Source of the DNA: Candidatus Iainarchaeum sp.
Lineage (GTDB): Archaea; Iainarchaeota; Iainarchaeia; Iainarchaeales; VGJJ01
Length of the DNA stretch: 64,000 bases
Direction: 5' to 3'
NCBI GenBank assembly: GCA_016699555.1
Contig: CP064981.1
Span: 984,950 to 1,048,949, forward strand
The position numbers were made by a program, and so were the translations under genes. The notes beneath the pieces are model-generated. The model did not search any database, was not told the DNA's origin, and was given only the letters and a program-made list of their open reading frames with translations. The first letter of the stretch is position 1, and the number at the start of each line of letters is the position of its first letter. Shown here piece after piece: positions 43,907 to 53,380 of the stretch.

Positions 43907-44446
43907 TTAGTGGTGCGAATGCTCCACGTTTTTCTTAACGGCAAACTGTTCATTCCCCGCGACGAGCCTCTGGATGATGTGATCGCGCGAAGCGATGACA
44001 CCGAGCCCTTGCTCATTGGTCGCGAGCTCGACACCGTAGGAGTTGACATCCAGCACGCGGGCCTTCACATAATCCCCTACCTTGAAGAAGTCCCCGAGCG
44101 AGCGCACATACTCCGAGGAAACGCGCGAGATGTTGATGGTCGCGGAAGAATCGAAGATGCGTCTTTTCTTCCCATCCTTCTCGGCGAGCGCCATCCCTAC
44201 GACGACGACAGAATCTTTCACCAGGATCACACGCCCATACACGATGGCGCCGGTCTCGATCCCTTGCACCTGTCTGCCGGCCTGTTGCACGTGGGCCTCG
44301 CGCGATTGCTCATCAAACTCGGCGCTGCCGATCACGTTCGCGACGACATTTCCTTCATCGTCCACGAAAGCATTCTTTCCCGCGGCGAATTCTTCTTCCA
44401 CCGTCAATGGGGAACCGGGGAAAACAAGCGAGTCTTTCTTAGCCAT
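43907..44446 (-). CDS. csl4: Exosome RNA-binding subunit Csl4, lacking the zinc ribbon
   Basis: 179 residues. N-terminal VFPGSPLTVEEEFAAGKNAFVDDEGNVVANVIG and the S1 domain (TGAIVYGRVILVKDSVVVVGMAL ... FKVGDYVKARVLDVNSYGVELAT) identify Csl4, which caps the RNA-degrading exosome. The C-terminal zinc ribbon, normally four cysteines, is reduced to GLGVIASRDH and a short tail ending NVEHSHH without any cysteine. The frame runs cleanly to RpoL, so this is not a frameshift. Start at 44446 from the box GCCTTATATT. Confidence 0.88.
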   Translation of the reverse strand: MAKKDSLVFPGSPLTVEEEFAAGKNAFVDDEGNVVANVIGSAEFDEQSREAHVQQAGRQVQGIETGAIVYGRVILVKDSVVVVGMALAEKDGKKRRIFDSSATINISRVSSEYVRSLGDFFKVGDYVKARVLDVNSYGVELATNEQGLGVIASRDHIIQRLVAGNEQFAVKKNVEHSHH

Positions 44447-44543
44447 ATCCTTCACACTAGCAATGCACGCAATATAAGGCGAATATTACCCAAAAGGCTC
44501 AGAATGGGTTTATATACCCAAACGCCCGCCTCCTCGTGAGACC

Positions 44544-45527
44544 ATGGTTTTAGAGAATATTTTATCCCCTACAACAGCGAGGGAAAAACCCTATTACATG
44601 GGAGTTATCGCCTTTCTTTTCACGATTGTAGGGCTGTGGCTGGCCTATTACCTCTTCCCCAACTCCGCGTCCATCCTCACGCTGGCGTTCATCGTGATTG
44701 CGGCCGAACCCATTATCCGCTCCACATTCCAACAGACCGAGGAAGAGGAAGCCGATACACCAGGAAAAGCAACCACCTTCCTCGAACGCCACTTCGATTT
44801 GGTGAAAATCTATTCCTGGTTCTTCTTGGGATTGGTATTGGCATTCGCCACGTGGTACATCATCCTGCCCGAAAGCGCCCAAGGCAATTGCGCGCTCGGA
44901 GACATCTGCAAACAACTTCCCTCGCGCGGAAGCATCTATGCCGAGCAAGAGCATCAGCTGCGCGGCATCGGAGAACTACGATCGCAGTTGCAGCAGGAAA
45001 GCGTACCCGTTACCGGCCATGCGACCGCGGGATACAACATCGGCGGCAACGTCGAAGCGCCCCCGACCTCAACGACTAAAGATCGCGACTTCTGGAGCGT
45101 GGTGGGATTCCTTTTCAGCAATAATGCAACGGTACTGCTGCTCGCCATCCTATTCTCATTCCTCTTCGGCGAAGGCGCATTGTTCTTGATCTCATGGAAT
45201 GCGAGCATCATCGGAACGGTCATCGGAAAGATTTCTGCGCAGACGCTCGCCACCTTGCCCACGCACGATATCTTTTCTGTCGTCTACTCGCTCGGGATTG
45301 GAGTCTACCAAGGAATCGGATTCATCCCGCATGGAATTCCCGAGATCATCGCATACTACATCGGCGCCATCGCGGGAGGAATCATCTCCGTGAGCATGGC
45401 CAAAGAAGTGTATAAGACCCATGAGTTCGAAACCATCGCAAAAGATGCGGGAGCGTTGATCATTACCGCGGTGATCGTGCTGTTCATCGCCGCACTCATC
45501 GAAGGATATTTGTGGCTGTACACCTGA
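44544..45527 (+). CDS. SpoIIM-family (stage II sporulation protein M-like) membrane protein
   Basis: 327 residues, about six membrane helices with an extracytoplasmic loop (~110-180). The C-terminal half has the family features NNATVLLLAILFSFLFGEGALFLISWNASIIG and FIPHGIPEIIAYYIGAIAGG. Archaeal homologues are common; function is unknown, perhaps membrane organisation. TTTATATA at about 44510-44517. First of three same-strand membrane-associated genes. Confidence 0.82.
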   Translation: MVLENILSPTTAREKPYYMGVIAFLFTIVGLWLAYYLFPNSASILTLAFIVIAAEPIIRSTFQQTEEEEADTPGKATTFLERHFDLVKIYSWFFLGLVLAFATWYIILPESAQGNCALGDICKQLPSRGSIYAEQEHQLRGIGELRSQLQQESVPVTGHATAGYNIGGNVEAPPTSTTKDRDFWSVVGFLFSNNATVLLLAILFSFLFGEGALFLISWNASIIGTVIGKISAQTLATLPTHDIFSVVYSLGIGVYQGIGFIPHGIPEIIAYYIGAIAGGIISVSMAKEVYKTHEFETIAKDAGALIITAVIVLFIAALIEGYLWLYT

Positions 45528-45590
45528 ACGCGTCTAAGAAAGAAATAATAACAATGGCTGCTGCATTACCCCTATTGGAGGCCACTCACT

Positions 45591-46313
45591 ATGAAATACA
45601 AAATCCAAGGCGAAGTCATGCAGACAGCCAGCATCGCACTGGAGAAAGGGCAGACCATCTATGCCGAAGCCAGCGGAATGCAATGGATGACCGACAACGT
45701 GGAAATGAAATCCAAGATGCGCGGCGGACTCGGAGCGGGAATCGGGAGAATGTTCACGGGAGAAAGCCTCTTCTTGAACGAATTCAACGTCAAAGAAGGA
45801 AACTCGGGAATGGTCACGTTTTCCTCCGACTTCCCGGGAAAAATAATGGCATTCGATCTGAAGAAAGGACAAACCATCATCGCCCAAAGCACGGCCTTTC
45901 TCGCAGCGGATGATTCAGTCACGATGCAAGTCCACTTCCAAAAGAAACTCGGCGCGGGATTCTTCGGAGGAGAAGGATTCATTTTACAAAAAATTACGGG
46001 ACCGGGAACCGTGCTCTTGAGCCTGGACGGAGAGATCACCAACCTGGAATTGGAAAAAGGCCAACGCATCCTCTGTGACCCGGGCAGCGTCGCGGTATTC
46101 GATCCCGCGATCACCTTCGACATCCAGCGCGCGGGAGACATCAAGACCATGATTTTCGGAGGCGAAGGGCTCTTCCTCGCCAGCCTTGAAGGACCGGGAG
46201 AAGTCCACCTGCAGAGCATGCAACTATCCGATTTGGCGCAAAAGATCGCCCCCATGGTCGCACAGTATATCCCCCGCAGCGGAAATGGCCCCACCATCAA
46301 CTTCGGGAAGTGA
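45591..46313 (+). CDS. AIM24 (TIGR00266/DUF124) family protein
   Basis: 240 residues forming a duplicated beta-helix-like TRAP-fold: EKGQTIYAEASGMQWMTDNVEMKSKMRGGLGAGIGRMFTGESLFLNEF, then LEKGQRILCDPGSVAVFDPAITFDIQ and GGEGLFLASLEGPGEV. The family is widespread and of unclear function. GGAGG at 45576-45580 may be its ribosome site. The next gene follows after 4 bases. Confidence 0.88.
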   Translation: MKYKIQGEVMQTASIALEKGQTIYAEASGMQWMTDNVEMKSKMRGGLGAGIGRMFTGESLFLNEFNVKEGNSGMVTFSSDFPGKIMAFDLKKGQTIIAQSTAFLAADDSVTMQVHFQKKLGAGFFGGEGFILQKITGPGTVLLSLDGEITNLELEKGQRILCDPGSVAVFDPAITFDIQRAGDIKTMIFGGEGLFLASLEGPGEVHLQSMQLSDLAQKIAPMVAQYIPRSGNGPTINFGK

Positions 46314-46317
46314 ACGC

Positions 46318-46530
46318 ATGCTGCGCGTCCTCTTCATCGGAATCATTGCATTGGTTGTGATAGTCACAGGACTCGTGATTATTTTTCCACTATTACTCGC
46401 GAGTCTATTTGTGATGGCGTTGGTTGTGTTTGTGCTCGCCGCTATCGGCGTGGCGGTGCATCACTTACTCAAACCCACTCCCAAGGTATCCAATTCCAAT
46501 CCGAGGATTCGCGTAAAGGAAGTGAAGTGA
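46318..46530 (+). CDS. Small two-helix membrane protein
   Basis: 70 residues: two hydrophobic segments (LFIGIIALVVIVTGLVIIF and LASLFVMALVVFVLAAIGVAV) and a basic cytoplasmic tail. Starts four bases after the AIM24 stop, so it is probably co-transcribed and coupled. Not recognised as a family; the gene neighbourhood (SpoIIM, AIM24, stomatin) suggests a membrane role. Confidence 0.6.
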   Translation: MLRVLFIGIIALVVIVTGLVIIFPLLLASLFVMALVVFVLAAIGVAVHHLLKPTPKVSNSNPRIRVKEVK

Positions 46531-46550
46531 GAACGGGAAAAAAAATTCCG

Positions 46551-47528
46551 CTATTTCTTCTTGCCCTTCTTCTTGGCATCCATGTATTGCTCGAGCAGGG
46601 GAGCGTACTTCTCGAACAACGAATCCAAATCATCATCGGAGTGCGCACGCTTGGTGGACTTCGCTAGGGAGTGGATCAGATTAGTCAACTCCAGCGGCAA
46701 AATGAACTTGGAGCTCTGACCCTCTCCGAGTTTCTCGAGCGTGCGCATGTAGAAATAACTCAAGGACTTGTCGTCCAGCTTCTGTGCGGCCTCGCGGATG
46801 GCATCGATTTCCCCTTGCACTCCCAATGCCGTCTGCACGCGCGCGAGGCGGTTCTGTTCGGCGGCCGTACGATTGGAAAAAGCCGTTTCGACTTCCTTCG
46901 GGACCTGCAGATTCTGGATTTCAACGCTTTCGACGGCCACACCCCAATTACGCGCAATGATTTCGAGCTCTTTCTTCAGGATGGAGTTCAGCTTACCGAT
47001 GTCCGAAATGAGTTCGGGTAACGTCAAGGAACCCGCCACATCACGGATTTTCGCCTGGACGAATTGCGAAGAGGCATTGCGGAAATCATCCACTTCAATA
47101 ACCGAATTAATCACGCTCTGAGGGTCCTTGCGCACCAGCAAGTAAATGACTGCGTCGACGGACACGACCACATTATCTTTCGTGATCACGCTCTGGGGCT
47201 TGACATCGAGCGTTTGCGTACGCAAGTCCACGAGCTTGAAGCTTTCGATCACGGGAATCACGAATGTCCAGCCCGGACCGCCCACGCGATTCACTCTTCC
47301 CAAACGGAACACGACCGCGCGCTCGTATTCCTTGAGCGTGATGAGGAAGTCATAGGTCGCAATCAAGAAGAAAAATACCGCCAACGCGCCAATCGAAAAG
47401 AGGCCTACCCCGATGATGGCGGCGTTTGTCAAAATCAAAAAAAGCGTGATGGCAATCAGTAGTATAACGAAGGCGAAAATGGCCTGCTTGACCTTGTAGG
47501 ACTGGACTTTTCCTAAGCGCTTGACCAT
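46551..47528 (-). CDS. SPFH/band 7 (stomatin-like) membrane protein
   Basis: 325 residues. Two N-terminal hydrophobic segments, then the SPFH domain: TLKEYERAVVFRLGRVNRVGGPGWTFVIPVIESFKLVDLRTQTLDVKPQSVITKDNVVVSVDAVIYLLV. A helical tail (TAAEQNRLARVQTALGVQGEIDAIREAAQKL) supports oligomers. Stomatins scaffold membrane domains and often control proteases; NfeD, its frequent partner, is not adjacent. Convergent with the small membrane gene. Confidence 0.9.
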   Translation of the reverse strand: MVKRLGKVQSYKVKQAIFAFVILLIAITLFLILTNAAIIGVGLFSIGALAVFFFLIATYDFLITLKEYERAVVFRLGRVNRVGGPGWTFVIPVIESFKLVDLRTQTLDVKPQSVITKDNVVVSVDAVIYLLVRKDPQSVINSVIEVDDFRNASSQFVQAKIRDVAGSLTLPELISDIGKLNSILKKELEIIARNWGVAVESVEIQNLQVPKEVETAFSNRTAAEQNRLARVQTALGVQGEIDAIREAAQKLDDKSLSYFYMRTLEKLGEGQSSKFILPLELTNLIHSLAKSTKRAHSDDDLDSLFEKYAPLLEQYMDAKKKGKKK

Positions 47529-47621
47529 AATTCCCTCAAACCCCAAAAAAAGCTCTTTTCGAGCCTAATAGCCATGGGGAAGGCACATAAGTTAATATTA
47601 TCCCCCCTTTATAAATAACCT

Positions 47622-48887
47622 ATGGCGCAGCGAGCCTTAGCCATCGTATGCGTGGACCGAGACAATGATTTCGGCCGCAAAGCCGGGGTAGAAGGACCCA
47701 TTATCGGGAGGAAAGAGAATCTCCGAGCAGCTGTCAAGCTATCCCTCGCCGACCCCGAGGACAGCGATTCCAATTGCTTGTTCGCCGCACTCAAGCGCTA
47801 TGATGAGCTGAAAGACCAGTACGAGCAGCTAGAAATCATCACCCTCGTGGGAGCGAGCAAGTTCGGATTCGAATCGGACAAGCGCATCGCCGAACAATTA
47901 GAAGCATTCATGGAAGTATTTCCCGCAGAACAATTCGTTCTTGTCACGGATGGAGCCGAAGACGACCAGATCGCCCCCCTCATCCAGAGCCACGGGCCCA
48001 TCATCTCCAAGTACACGGTCATCATCAAGCAAGCCAAGGAAGTGGAAAGCACATTCTACACCATCAAGGAAGCGCTCAAAGACCCCTTCCTCGCACGCCT
48101 GGTATTCGGGATCCCGGGAATTGTGATCCTATTGTACTTGCTGCTGCCTTCGATCGGACTGCAGCTCGTGGCAGGAGTCATGGGTGCCTACTTGATCCTC
48201 AAGGGATTCGGACTCGAAGAGAAAATCTTCGGCAGCTTGGAGGTCATGGGTTCCTCCATCAACGCGCAACGCGTCAGCTTTCCATTTTACATCGCCACTA
48301 TTTTGCTCGGCGCATTCGGAATCTTCTCGGCAGCGCCACAGCTCTACAGCGCGGGAGTGGCGTTCCAGTTAGGCGATCTCACCAATGCATTCGCCCAAGC
48401 CAGCGTCGGAATCGACTTCATCCTCATGTTCGGAGCCGCAGGCATGTTCTTGTTCTGGTTCGGAAAGAGCGCCGACGCCATCCAACTCAAGAAAGCATAT
48501 CTCATCCGCACGTATATCCTGAGCACGATTGCCGTATTGCTGGGAGCCATCCTCTTAGGAACGGCCAAAGGCGTATTGATCGGAACGACTTCCCTGAATT
48601 GGTTTTTGGCACTCATCCCCGTCTCATTCGGAATCTTCTTCCTCACCTACAAGGCGTCCGCTATCCTGGATATCCGCAAGAAAGTCACCAGCCTGCTCAT
48701 CGGACTCCCCGTCTATTCGCGCACGGGCAAGTGGCTTGGAAAAGTAGAAGCCGTGCATCGCGAAAAAGGAAAAGTAGAGTTCTCCCTGAAGAGCAAGAAA
48801 GTCGAATTGGGGATGGATGACTTCTCATTGCAGAACGGGAAATTGCTCGTGCGCCGTAACTTGAGCGCGAGCGCCTCCAAGAACTGA
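47622..48887 (+). CDS. DUF373-family membrane protein
   Basis: 421 residues. The cytoplasmic N-terminus (RALAIVCVDRDNDFGRKAGVEGPIIGRKENLRAAVKLSLADPEDSDSNCLFAALKRYDEL) is the DUF373 signature, an archaeal family. Five to six membrane helices follow (~155-350), then a beta-rich C-terminus (GKVEAVHREKGKVEFSLKSKKVEL). AATATTA at about 47594-47600 serves as TATA box. Function unknown. Confidence 0.88.
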   Translation: MAQRALAIVCVDRDNDFGRKAGVEGPIIGRKENLRAAVKLSLADPEDSDSNCLFAALKRYDELKDQYEQLEIITLVGASKFGFESDKRIAEQLEAFMEVFPAEQFVLVTDGAEDDQIAPLIQSHGPIISKYTVIIKQAKEVESTFYTIKEALKDPFLARLVFGIPGIVILLYLLLPSIGLQLVAGVMGAYLILKGFGLEEKIFGSLEVMGSSINAQRVSFPFYIATILLGAFGIFSAAPQLYSAGVAFQLGDLTNAFAQASVGIDFILMFGAAGMFLFWFGKSADAIQLKKAYLIRTYILSTIAVLLGAILLGTAKGVLIGTTSLNWFLALIPVSFGIFFLTYKASAILDIRKKVTSLLIGLPVYSRTGKWLGKVEAVHREKGKVEFSLKSKKVELGMDDFSLQNGKLLVRRNLSASASKN

Positions 48888-48937
48888 CGAATGCAATCAG
48901 CTAAATGCTGAAACACGAATTCGAAAGCGAATGAATC

Positions 48938-50959
48938 TTATTGCACGCTTGGAGGGAGCGGAGGCAAGGCTTTTTCCACTAAATCCTTCACGGGCTTGGC
49001 GATGTTGAATTCGATGAGTTTGTTGAGCGAACGCAACAACGAATCCGTCTTGCCGCCCTTTACTAATGCGATGTTCAGCACTTCCGCGAGCGTGGAAACG
49101 GGAATCACCTTCACATTGTTCAATTCCTTGCGCGAGAGCACGAGGTCGGCCATATTGGATTTGGGAATGATGACTTCCTTCAATCCCGCTTTCACGGCGG
49201 CCTGGACCTTATCCGTAATCCCACCAACGGGCAATACCTCTCCGCGTACCGAAAGCGAACCGGTCATCGCAATGTCTTGGCGAATGGGAATGCCTTCCAT
49301 CGCAGAAATGACGGCCGTTGCCACGCTGACGGAAGCGGAGTCCCCTTCCACTCCCTCGTGGGATTGAAGGAATTGGATGTGGATATCGTGCGTCGCGATA
49401 TCTTTACCCGAGAGCTTCTTGATGAGCGCGGAAACGTTCTGCACGGCCTCGCGGGCGATCTCTCCCAGCTTTCCAGTAGCAATAATCTTTCCCTCGCTGC
49501 TGCTCTGCGCAGGAGCCACTTCGGCTTCGATGGGCATAATCATGCCGGCGTTGCCTTCTGCGAAGACGGCCAATCCATTCACTCTGCCCACTTGCGCACC
49601 GGCGAACTTGAAGATGTCATAGTCCTTCTTCATCTCCAGCACCTTGGAAAGCATCTGTTGTTCCAGCGTGCGCGCAGTCATGCGGGCTTCAAACACATCA
49701 TCCGCCGTCACGAGCGCGTGATTCTTGGCGCGCGCAAGGTCTCCTGAAGCGCGGACTAATCCGCCTAGATCGCGGAGCTTGAGCGTGAGACGACTCTTCC
49801 TTCCGGCACGGCGCTTGGCCTCATACAAAATGGATTGCACGGCCTCCTTGGAAAAATGAGGAATCTTCGCATCCTTGCGCACTTCCTGCGCGACGAATTG
49901 GGCGATCTTCTTGCGGTTGTCAGGGGTATCTTCCATGTCCAAATTCAAGTACACCTCATACCCATACCCTCGGATACGCGAGCGCAGCGCAGGGTGCACA
50001 TGCTGCAAGTCCTCATAGTTTCCGGCAGCTACTAACACGAAATCGCACGGAACGGGCTCCGTGCGCGTCATCGCGCCGCTGGACATCTCGCTCTGCCCCG
50101 TAATGGAATAACGCTTCTCTTGCAGCGCCGTCAACAGTTCCTGCTGGGATTTCATGTTGAGCGTGGAAATCTCATCCAAGAAAAGAACTCCCCCGTTGGC
50201 GCGGTGGATCATTCCGGGTTCTACGCGCAAATGCGCAGGCGTGCCTAAACCCCCGCTCTGAAGCGGGTCGTGGCGCACATCCCCGAGCAGCGCTCCTGCA
50301 CGGGCGCCAGTCGCTTCATTGAATGGAGCCGTGCGCTTGTTGGCATTATCAATGAGGAGTTTGGGCGTGAGTTTCACCGTGGGGCGGTTCATCTGCGCGC
50401 CTAAAGCAAAACCAAACACCAACATTCCGCCCAAGATGAGCGTTGCGGCGTAGATGATGTCCGAGATCCACTTGAAGTTCCACGCCAAATAGGCGAGCAA
50501 GAACCAGCCGATCGGGAAAAGCATCCCCATCAAGCGCATGTTGTCTTCCGCTTTTTGGGCTTCTAAGCGGGTATGGTAGAGGATGTGCTTCCCTTCCCCG
50601 GCTCTAACGACGCGGATCTTGGGCTGATTGGCATCCTCTTCATTGGGATAGACCAGGACATCATGCAACTTCGAAACAGGAAGGATTTCCGCCATCGCCT
50701 GCGCGAGCATGGACTTTCCAATCCCGGGGACACCGATCAAGAGCACATTTCTTTTCTGAGCGGCAGCTTTACGCGTAATCTCAACGGCATTATCCTGTCC
50801 GATGACCTGTTCGATGAGCGTTTTAGGAACCTCAATCTCTTCCGTTGACTTGAAATCCAAGGGAATGGAGACGTCGTGCAACTCGTCCGCTTCCAGGACC
50901 TTTTCCAATGCATGCGCCGAGTTGGACTTCAATGGCGCAGAAACAGGCTTTCGAGGCAT
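48938..50959 (-). CDS. lonB: Membrane-bound ATP-dependent protease LonB
   Basis: 673 residues. Archaeal Lon: Walker A GVPGIGKS (76-83), two membrane helices inserted between Walker A and B (~145-187), Walker B VLFLDEI (258-264), and the protease domain with the Ser541-Lys584 dyad (EGDSASVSVATA; GGITDKVQAAVKAG). It degrades unfolded and regulatory proteins at the inner membrane face. TATA box TTTATAAA-like at about 50986-50996, for the minus strand. Confidence 0.96.
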   Translation of the reverse strand: MPRKPVSAPLKSNSAHALEKVLEADELHDVSIPLDFKSTEEIEVPKTLIEQVIGQDNAVEITRKAAAQKRNVLLIGVPGIGKSMLAQAMAEILPVSKLHDVLVYPNEEDANQPKIRVVRAGEGKHILYHTRLEAQKAEDNMRLMGMLFPIGWFLLAYLAWNFKWISDIIYAATLILGGMLVFGFALGAQMNRPTVKLTPKLLIDNANKRTAPFNEATGARAGALLGDVRHDPLQSGGLGTPAHLRVEPGMIHRANGGVLFLDEISTLNMKSQQELLTALQEKRYSITGQSEMSSGAMTRTEPVPCDFVLVAAGNYEDLQHVHPALRSRIRGYGYEVYLNLDMEDTPDNRKKIAQFVAQEVRKDAKIPHFSKEAVQSILYEAKRRAGRKSRLTLKLRDLGGLVRASGDLARAKNHALVTADDVFEARMTARTLEQQMLSKVLEMKKDYDIFKFAGAQVGRVNGLAVFAEGNAGMIMPIEAEVAPAQSSSEGKIIATGKLGEIAREAVQNVSALIKKLSGKDIATHDIHIQFLQSHEGVEGDSASVSVATAVISAMEGIPIRQDIAMTGSLSVRGEVLPVGGITDKVQAAVKAGLKEVIIPKSNMADLVLSRKELNNVKVIPVSTLAEVLNIALVKGGKTDSLLRSLNKLIEFNIAKPVKDLVEKALPPLPPSVQ

Positions 50960-51023
50960 AGAATATGATATTTATTGAGCGTTTTGATTTTATAAATGAC
51001 GTGTCGTTTCCACGGGCAAAAGC

Positions 51024-51656
51024 TTAGATTTCCCCAAATCCCTTGAGTCCTTCCCGGGCGTGCTTGCCGTAGTAGGATATCTCATCATAGATGCTCCGCA
51101 ACAAATCGGTGAAACGCAAGTAGTTACGCCAGAAGGCGCGACTATTCATGGCAATTGGCAACCCCCCAAATGCCGTACGATTCATCTGCCATGCCTCATG
51201 CGTCTCATCTCGTTGCTTGTGCGTGGGAGTGGCCTCCGTAGCCCACCATTCCCGCTCATTAATTTCTTCTTTGAGCTTGGACAGGAGCGTTGCAGGCGTC
51301 ACTCGCTCACGATTTGCGCGCAACATGTCAGCCATTGCAACCACCACTGACTGTCCAAGTTTTCGCCGCTCGACGGCACTCAGTTTGTTCCATGGGCGCA
51401 CGGTCGCATAGCCTTGAGCATAATACGCGTACAGCGTGGAAGGCGTGGGCTCCATCAACGAGCGCTTGCGCAGCGGATCATCTTTCACGCGGGGGCGCAC
51501 AATCCCTTCTTCTTGCAGCTCGCGCGCCTTATCGCGAAAGGGAATCTTTTCTCCTCTCATATAACGCAACCCATGGAAACGACGATGCATGCGTTCGAGG
51601 TAGGCCTTCTGCAATTCCACTTGCGAGCGACGCGGACGAACACCAGGGCGGGGCAT
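51024..51656 (-). CDS. Hypothetical basic protein
   Basis: 210 residues, not recognised. Rich in Arg and Tyr/Trp (RPGVRPRRSQVELQKAYLERMHRRFHGLRYMRGEKIPFRDK); predicted helical; no cysteines or membrane segments. The ATG at 51656 has the shared TTTATAA box at 51678; longer frames would overlap RNase Z coding. Basic composition suggests RNA or DNA binding, as inference. Confidence 0.55.
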   Translation of the reverse strand: MPRPGVRPRRSQVELQKAYLERMHRRFHGLRYMRGEKIPFRDKARELQEEGIVRPRVKDDPLRKRSLMEPTPSTLYAYYAQGYATVRPWNKLSAVERRKLGQSVVVAMADMLRANRERVTPATLLSKLKEEINEREWWATEATPTHKQRDETHEAWQMNRTAFGGLPIAMNSRAFWRNYLRFTDLLRSIYDEISYYGKHAREGLKGFGEI

Positions 51657-51677
51657 GCCAACAAGAGACACCCCGGA

Positions 51678-51684
51678 TTTATAA
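51678..51684. promoter_or_regulatory. TTTATAA box between divergent leaderless genes
   Basis: Centred 25 bases from the minus-strand ATG at 51656 and 28 bases from the RNase Z ATG at 51709. TTATAA is palindromic, so one TBP site could serve both directions. Confidence 0.5.
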
Positions 51685-51708
51685 GGGATTTTTCTCCGAA
51701 TAAGGGGT

Positions 51709-52665
51709 ATGGGCATCCAATTGACATTCTTGGGAACGAGTTGCTCTACTCCAACAAAAGAACGCAACCTCTCCAGCGTCGCGCTGGGATTCCGTGGGGA
51801 ATGGTTCTTGTTCGACACACCGGAAGGGATCCAGCAACAACTCATGCGCACGCGTCTTTCTCACTTTACGCTCGAACACATCTTCCTCTCGCACTATCAC
51901 GCGGACCATACGCTGGGATTGCCCGGGATCATTGCCACGATGACGATTCACGAGCGCAAGCAACCCCTTTATGTGTGGGGGCCGAAAGGAATCGAAACGA
52001 AATTGAAACAAGGAATCGGATACGCAGACTTCTTCCCAGGATTTGAAGTCATCCCCAAAGAAATCAGGGAAGGCGTGTTGATCGACACGGAAACCTACAC
52101 GATTTCCGCGGTAAAGCTGAACCACTCCTGCCTGTGCTATGGGTTCATCTTCGAAACCAAAGGAAAGAAAGGCACATTCATGCGCGAGAAAGCGCTGAAG
52201 TTGAAAATTCCCGAAGGGCCATTGTGGGGAAAGCTGCAGAAAGGAGAAACCATTACGCATGCAGGAAAGAAGTTCACCCCCGAAATGGTCATGGATTATG
52301 GCGCGGGAAAGCGCGGAACCAAAATAGGATTCGTCATGGACACGTTCCCGCACGCGCACTATGTGGATGCCATGCGCGGCAGCGATGTGTTGATCCATGA
52401 GGCCTCTTTCCTGGAAAGCGAAAAAGAACGCGCGTGGGACGTGAAACACTCCACCGCGAAGATGGCTGCAGAAGTAGCGAGGAAGCTAGGGGTCAAGCAA
52501 CTATTCATCACGCACTTTTCTCCACGCTATCCCGATGGAAAGGATATGCTCGCCGAAGCCAAACCCATCTTCAAGAACACCATCGCCGCGCACGACCTGA
52601 TGAAGGTGGAATTAGAGGAAAGCCACCCCAACGAGAAAAAGAAGCCAAAAGCCAAAAAGAAATAA
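51709..52665 (+). CDS. rnz: Ribonuclease Z (tRNA 3' endonuclease)
   Basis: 318 residues. Metallo-beta-lactamase-fold nuclease that cuts the 3' trailer of pre-tRNAs, needed because tRNA-Cys here lacks an encoded CCA. Motif HYHADHTLGLPG (zinc ligands), GTSCSTPTKERNLSS at the start, exosite region ~150-200, MDTF with the bridging Asp, and HASF / FITHFSPRYP with the last histidines. C-terminal Lys-rich tail. Confidence 0.95.
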   Translation: MGIQLTFLGTSCSTPTKERNLSSVALGFRGEWFLFDTPEGIQQQLMRTRLSHFTLEHIFLSHYHADHTLGLPGIIATMTIHERKQPLYVWGPKGIETKLKQGIGYADFFPGFEVIPKEIREGVLIDTETYTISAVKLNHSCLCYGFIFETKGKKGTFMREKALKLKIPEGPLWGKLQKGETITHAGKKFTPEMVMDYGAGKRGTKIGFVMDTFPHAHYVDAMRGSDVLIHEASFLESEKERAWDVKHSTAKMAAEVARKLGVKQLFITHFSPRYPDGKDMLAEAKPIFKNTIAAHDLMKVELEESHPNEKKKPKAKKK

Positions 52666-52672
52666 CTACTGC

Positions 52673-53380
52673 TTAGCGCGCCACTTGCTTGGGAGCATTA
52701 AACTCATATTTCTCGTTGGGCGCGAGCACGACAGGCTTTGTCTTCAAATTACTCTTCTCGATCTTGCGCGCAAATTCCTCGGGAGAAGCTTGGCATATCT
52801 CAAAGGTGTTGTAGTGCATGGGCACCACCATGTCGGGTTTCAATACCTTCGTGGCTTTTACCGCATCCACCAAGTCCATGGTGATGTTTCCGCCGATAGG
52901 AAGCAAGGCCACATCGGGCTTGAGATCCGAAGGATATTCCTCCAACAAATGCGAAGCCCCTGCGTGATAGACCGAAACGGAATCCCCCGTCACCACATAC
53001 GACATGGGATAGAAGGATTGGGGATGATGCGATAAATGCACTTTCACATTGACCCCGCGCACGTTGATATGCGCATTCGCCGTCACGCCACGCTTACAGC
53101 GCAGAGGAATATTGAGTTCGGACAATACCGAATCGTGCGCAACCACACACGTGTTATCGCGTGCCACAATCTCTTCAATGGCTTTCTTGTCAAAATGATC
53201 CTCATGCTCTTGCGTAATCAAAATCAGCCCGATCGGCGGCAACTCGCTCGCCTTGATGGGCGCGGGAACCATGCGACGATACCTCCCCAACGAAACACAG
53301 TTGAAATTGGGATCGATCAACACATTCCCCGTCGAAAATTCAAGCAAAAAAGAAGAATGACCCAAAAATCGCACGTGCAT
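52673..53380 (-). CDS. UPF0173/YtkL-like metallo-beta-lactamase-fold hydrolase
   Basis: 235 residues. FLGHSSFLLEF at the start, TQEHEDHFD in place of the HxHxDH motif (first His replaced, HEDH kept), AHDSV, HAGASHLLEEY and PMHYNTFE near the end are characteristic of UPF0173 hydrolases. Substrate unknown. Divergent from the next gene; GGTATAAAAG-type boxes are present in the 103-base gap. Confidence 0.85.
   Translation of the reverse strand: MHVRFLGHSSFLLEFSTGNVLIDPNFNCVSLGRYRRMVPAPIKASELPPIGLILITQEHEDHFDKKAIEEIVARDNTCVVAHDSVLSELNIPLRCKRGVTANAHINVRGVNVKVHLSHHPQSFYPMSYVVTGDSVSVYHAGASHLLEEYPSDLKPDVALLPIGGNITMDLVDAVKATKVLKPDMVVPMHYNTFEICQASPEEFARKIEKSNLKTKPVVLAPNEKYEFNAPKQVAR

Noticed and set aside
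51657..51851. Longer form of the basic protein at 51024
   Set aside because: The extension is the antisense of conserved RNase Z coding and passes through the shared promoter.
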